Of a DNA stretch of 17,474 nt, positions 14,563 to 17,474 are shown piece after piece. The stretch's first letter is position 1; each line of letters opens with the position of its first letter. A model generated the notes under the pieces. It saw only the letters and a list, made by a program, of their open reading frames with translations, was not told the DNA's origin and ran no database searches. The DNA is from Spirochaetaceae bacterium (lineage in GTDB: Bacteria > Spirochaetota > Spirochaetia > Treponematales > Rectinemataceae), in contig DMNL01000069.1 of the NCBI GenBank assembly GCA_003452735.1, forward strand, positions 1 through 17,474, written 5' to 3'. The translations under genes were made by a program, and so were the position numbers.

Positions 14563-15255
14563 GTGGCATCGACAATCTGGCGTCTCAAAGTAGGGCCAAT
14601 CGGAGAAAATTGTTACATCGCTGAATCAGAGGGCAAAATAATCCTTATAGATCCTGGTGCAGACCCCGAGAAAATCGATAATTTTGTTCGATATAAGCAG
14701 CTTAAGCCCTCTCTTATCGTTTTGACACATGGCCATCTAGATCATACGGCAGCTATCCCCGATCTTTTCGAGCTATGGGGGACGGAGCTTCCCATTGCCA
14801 TTCATCCAGAAGACGCTTGCTATCTTGGAAAAGAGAGCGAGGAAACGAACCGCCTGCTTTTCGAAGCAATTAGAGCGCCATCATATTTTCGTGCATCCTG
14901 GAAACCACTGCCGGCCCCCGAGATTCTTTTGATCGATGGCACTATGGTGCCTGGTACGAGCCTTCAGGTGCTTCATACGCCAGGTCACAGCAAAGGCTCT
15001 ATCTGTCTATATGAGCCTGAACTCAAGGCTGGTTCGTATGGCTACGAAGAAGAGGGCAGAGAGCAAGGTACGAGTTGTTCCTGTATCATCTCTGGCGATA
15101 CATTGTTTCGCGATGGGGTAGGACGAACAGATGGGCCAGATTCGGATATATATGCCTTAGAAGCCAGCCTAAGAAAGCTTGCGCGTTTCTCGCCGGACAC
15201 GCTTGTATATCCCGGACATGGTCCTAGAACAACAATAGGCAGAGAACTTGGATGA
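14563..15255 (+). CDS. metallo-beta-lactamase-fold hydrolase (glyoxalase II-like)
   Basis: 230 aa, binuclear metal hydrolase. Ligands: THGHLDH (His56, His58, Asp60, His61), His142 in TPGHSKGSI, Asp179 in ISGDTLF and His219 in YPGHGP. This is the YcbL/GloB-like group, which lacks the C-terminal glutathione-binding domain of true glyoxalase II, so thioester hydrolysis is possible but the substrate is unknown. About 20 extra residues (152-173, rich in Gly, Glu and Ser, with two Cys) are inserted between the H142 strand and the SGD motif. The GTG start lies 6 bp after the previous stop, with AGGA in the overlap, so the pair are co-translated. Confidence 0.85.
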   Translation: MASTIWRLKVGPIGENCYIAESEGKIILIDPGADPEKIDNFVRYKQLKPSLIVLTHGHLDHTAAIPDLFELWGTELPIAIHPEDACYLGKESEETNRLLFEAIRAPSYFRASWKPLPAPEILLIDGTMVPGTSLQVLHTPGHSKGSICLYEPELKAGSYGYEEEGREQGTSCSCIISGDTLFRDGVGRTDGPDSDIYALEASLRKLARFSPDTLVYPGHGPRTTIGRELG

Positions 15256-15331
15256 GCATTATATTGTGAGGATCAGCCGTAATTACTGCCTGACAAATCG
15301 TCCCAAATGGAATTTTCCTAAACGAAATAAG

Positions 15332-16390
15332 ATGAAATCTTCAAAGATAAAATCTTCCAAATTTTTCTCATGGCATTTTTTTGTGATTGGCTTTGTTCTT
15401 ACATGCGCTATCGCAACAAGGCCTCCCCGTCTGTGTGCGAAAGAGCTGAGCAAAACGGATTTTGTGCTTGGCACGCTCTGTACAATTCGTCTTGTCGAGG
15501 GAGGGAACAGTGCTACCTTAGACGAAGCCTTTGCACGATTGCGAACAATAGAAGATCGCATGAGTGTAAACAAAGAAGGGACGGAGGTTTCAAAAATAAA
15601 CGAAATGGCAGGGAAAGAGGCTGTCCAGGTTTCTAGCGACACCTTTTACGTGATTTCCAAAGCAATCGAGTATGCCAAGATCACTAACGGCGCATTCGAC
15701 CCTAGCGTAGGCCCCTTGGTAAAACTTTGGAATATCGGCGAGGGTGGAGAAAAAGTACCTCCTTCAAAAGATATCCTGTCTGCTAAAGCTTTGGTTGATT
15801 GGCGCAATGTCGTCCTCGATGCATCCACCAATAAGGTCCTTTTGAAAAAGCAGGGAATGCGCCTAGACCTGGGCGCCATTGCAAAAGGATATGCAGCCGA
15901 CGAAGTCGAAAAGATTCTCACGAGGGCAAAGGTCAAAGCCGCTGTAATAGATCTTGGTGGCAATGTTTTCGTATATGGAACTAAAAAAGACAAAACCCCT
16001 TGGCGCGTCGGAATCCAAAACCCTGAATCAGAGCGTGGAGACTACCTCGGCATTGTGGAAGGCCCTCAGATGACCGTGGTAACATCCGGCGTCTACGAGC
16101 GCTACTTCATAGAAAACGGCAAGCGCTACCATCACATAATGGACACAAAGACAGGCTTCCCTGTGGATAATGGCTTATTATCTGTTTCGATCATCGGCCA
16201 GAGCAGCATCGATGCTGATGCGCTTTCGACCTCGCTTTTCGCCCTTGGCATCGAAAAAGGAATGGAGCTCTTAAAGCAATTTCCCTACACCTATGCGATA
16301 TTTATCGATAAATATAAAAAGATATACCTTAGCCCTGGCGCTGAGAAAGTGTTCACGCTGCTGGATAAAGGTTACTCGCTTGTACGATGA
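15332..16390 (+). CDS. apbE: FAD:protein FMN transferase (ApbE family), exported
   Basis: Attaches FMN to Thr/Ser of exported flavoproteins such as Na+-translocating NQR or Rnf subunits; treponemal relatives can also hydrolyse FAD. Start: the frame is open from a TTG at 15248 overlapping the previous gene, but the ATG at 15332 gives a proper export signal (KSSKIKSSK, then hydrophobic FFVIGFVLTCAIA), so I chose it; no strong Shine-Dalgarno is visible. Cys25 (VLTC) could be a relaxed spirochaete-type lipobox, making it a lipoprotein; cleavage near LCAKE is the alternative. Catalytic features (352-aa form): DPSVGPLVKLW (123-133), DLGAIAKGYAAD (179-190), DLGGN (207-211), TSGVYERYF (251-259), YHHIMDTKTG (266-275) and metal ligands in DADALST (294-300). 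It ends inside the 3' end of the PAP2 gene on the other strand. Confidence 0.9.
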   Translation: MKSSKIKSSKFFSWHFFVIGFVLTCAIATRPPRLCAKELSKTDFVLGTLCTIRLVEGGNSATLDEAFARLRTIEDRMSVNKEGTEVSKINEMAGKEAVQVSSDTFYVISKAIEYAKITNGAFDPSVGPLVKLWNIGEGGEKVPPSKDILSAKALVDWRNVVLDASTNKVLLKKQGMRLDLGAIAKGYAADEVEKILTRAKVKAAVIDLGGNVFVYGTKKDKTPWRVGIQNPESERGDYLGIVEGPQMTVVTSGVYERYFIENGKRYHHIMDTKTGFPVDNGLLSVSIIGQSSIDADALSTSLFALGIEKGMELLKQFPYTYAIFIDKYKKIYLSPGAEKVFTLLDKGYSLVR

Positions 16391-17307
16391 GCGAGCCCCA
16401 CTTTTAGGAACAAGAAAGGGACTCCAAAGCTCACCCAGCCACCAACAAGAGTATAGCGCACAAAGCGAAGGAGGTTTTCCTGATTGTTGCCCAATAAGCT
16501 ATTGATAGGAGTGCTTGCCATTTTGAGAACGATGTAGACAATTCCAGTAGTAGCCAATCCTACGAGATATCGGGAAACTTTGATTTTGAGTTTATCGTTT
16601 TCTTCGAAAGAGAGACCATGAGCCGCAAATGTGAAACCGAGCGCAGCACCAAGAAAAGCTCCCGATATCATCGTCTCTTTAGGTAGAATTAAATTCATCA
16701 AAAAAGAAATAGCTGCGGCCAATATAACACGTACTCGTAAATCTGCCTTTTGGAGCATTTTTTCAATTGCAGGCTCCCCCAGCTTATAAAGGAGAAAAAA
16801 GATAGTTCCTGCTAGATAACCCCCGAGGACATCGGTTAAAAAATGAACACCTAGGTATATTCTCGAAAATCCGATCAGCAATGGAAAGCCTATCAGCATA
16901 AATGGACGCCATTTTTTGGGCAAAAACTGTATGATATAAGCGGAAAAAACGACGCTCAGCTGAGAATGGCCCGAAGGCATACCATAGCTCGATTCGCTTG
17001 CAAGCCCTACGCTTGGAATGATATCGAAAGGCCTGGGCCATCCGAATATTTGCTTTAGCCAGAGATTTATAAAAGTGGAAGCCAACACTAAAAGGCCAAG
17101 CTCAGCCCCTTTCTTGCGATTTACGCACCAGTACACAACGGGAATAATTGCGATCACGAATGCTTCTGATGCGAATAATGATACAATTGTCATGGGAATT
17201 CGAAGACCAAGACCCAGAAAAGTCTGAATCTGGAGGATAATCTGCGCTTCGGCGACATGCATAGATTCTACAAACGTCATAATCATAACTATAATCGCAG
17301 CAAACAA
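16372..17307 (-). CDS. membrane PAP2 phosphatase (lipid phosphate phosphatase family)
   Basis: Integral membrane acid phosphatase of the PAP2 superfamily; relatives act on phosphatidic acid, undecaprenyl diphosphate or similar lipid phosphates. Motifs: KQIFGWPRP (85-93), PSGHS (111-115) and SRIYLGVHFLTD (148-159), with the catalytic His114 and His155 present. About eight hydrophobic segments span 311 aa, with four in the C-terminal part (180-311) that are not part of the core. The start is uncertain: the frame begins with a TTG at 17307 without Shine-Dalgarno. A well-placed GGGAG (17337-17341) serves an ATG at 17330 that is out of frame by one base across a 7-T tract. The last 19 bp overlap apbE on the other strand. 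Confidence 0.85.
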   Translation of the reverse strand: MFAAIIVMIMTFVESMHVAEAQIILQIQTFLGLGLRIPMTIVSLFASEAFVIAIIPVVYWCVNRKKGAELGLLVLASTFINLWLKQIFGWPRPFDIIPSVGLASESSYGMPSGHSQLSVVFSAYIIQFLPKKWRPFMLIGFPLLIGFSRIYLGVHFLTDVLGGYLAGTIFFLLYKLGEPAIEKMLQKADLRVRVILAAAISFLMNLILPKETMISGAFLGAALGFTFAAHGLSFEENDKLKIKVSRYLVGLATTGIVYIVLKMASTPINSLLGNNQENLLRFVRYTLVGGWVSFGVPFLFLKVGLAHRTSE

Positions 17308-17363
17308 AAAAATAAAGGATAAAAACGCATAAGGTACTCCCGATTAAAAGAAAATCTAAAGAA

Positions 17364-17384
17364 GCTCGCCAAATCCTGGCGAGC
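17364..17384 (-). terminator. Rho-independent terminator for a gene right of the window
   Basis: On the minus strand GCTCGCC pairs perfectly with GGCGAGC (7 bp, six G/C pairs) around a 7-nt loop, followed by a T-rich but interrupted tract (TTCTTTAGATTTTC). It sits 20 bp beyond the stop at 17404 and upstream of the PAP2 gene. On the plus strand no T-run follows, so it acts on minus-strand transcription. Confidence 0.65.
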
Positions 17385-17403
17385 CAAGGGAACAATCCTA
17401 GGA

Positions 17404-17474
17404 TCAGGGCTCAAAAGCATCTGGAAAATGAGGCTCGCTATCTGTTATGACACGTGATTGCGGAAAACTCAGAG
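17404..17474 (-). CDS. possible 3' end of a minus-strand gene (partial)
   Basis: One minus-strand frame is open from the window edge to a TGA at 17406-17404, coding 22 residues ending SEPHFPDAFEP. The other two frames stop sooner. I do not recognise the product and the length is too short for identification. A terminator 20 bp downstream supports a real gene ending here. Confidence 0.4.
   Translation of the reverse strand, partial: LSFPQSRVITDSEPHFPDAFEP

Noticed and set aside
15248..15331. TTG-initiated 28-codon extension of apbE overlapping the hydrolase gene
   Set aside because: The extension pushes a clear export signal into the interior of the protein; the ATG at 15332 places it at the N-terminus.

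Overview
This is an ordinary-looking bacterial chromosomal segment of moderate GC content, dense with housekeeping genes. I see no phage genes, insertion sequences, CRISPR arrays, tRNAs or rRNAs. The gene set suggests a spirochaete, perhaps Treponema-like: a fused aroD-aroE, an RpoS/RpoD-like group 2 sigma factor with a sigma-54 promoter (as in the Borrelia RpoN-RpoS cascade), a TPR/SEC-C protein and a long UPF0158 protein. That assignment rests on general resemblance only, at about 0.5 to 0.6 confidence. The gyrA 3' end followed by a perfect parS palindrome suggests the window lies close to the replication origin.

Layout. 1-363: gyrA tail (+) and a 129-bp spacer holding parS. 364-2496 (-): a sigma-70 family factor (1618-2496), then, after a terminator, a long-type polyprenyl diphosphate synthase (364-1530). 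2705-8615 (-): a tightly packed run fabD-fabG-fabF-glgX-TPR/SEC-C, covering fatty acid initiation, reduction and elongation, glycogen debranching and an unknown protein; acpP is absent. 8749-9666 (-): a UPF0158 protein with a possible GNAT-like C-terminal half. 9735-11224 (+): a PHP-domain phosphoesterase overlapping pth by 4 bp. 11282-13755 (-): aroDE then era. 13915-16390 (+): a stand-alone DbpA-type RNA-binding protein, a metallo-beta-lactamase-fold hydrolase and an ApbE flavin transferase. 16372-17307 (-): a membrane PAP2 phosphatase whose 3' end overlaps apbE by 19 bp. 17364-17474: a terminator and what is probably the last codons of another minus-strand gene.

Most notable observations: (1) an exact match to the sigma-54 promoter consensus (2521-2536) placed so that the transcript would start just before the Shine-Dalgarno of the sigma-70 family gene, implying a sigma-54 to alternative-sigma cascade; (2) a type I dehydroquinase domain in AroDE in which the Schiff-base lysine is arginine and several other active-site residues are changed, beside an intact shikimate dehydrogenase domain; (3) two 18-bp palindromes of the form TTCAT-N8-ATGAA, one upstream of the sigma gene and one upstream of the SEC-C gene; (4) three genes with a -10-like hexamer 6 to 8 nt before the start codon and no Shine-Dalgarno, suggesting leaderless mRNAs; (5) an A7/T7 tract at the start of the PAP2 gene where a 1-nt change would join it to a well-placed ATG and ribosome binding site.

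No stretch over 300 bases lacks a gene. The longest spacers are 2497-2704 (sigma-54 promoter and palindrome), 13756-13914 (divergent promoters), 8616-8748 (fab promoter) and 235-363 (parS).
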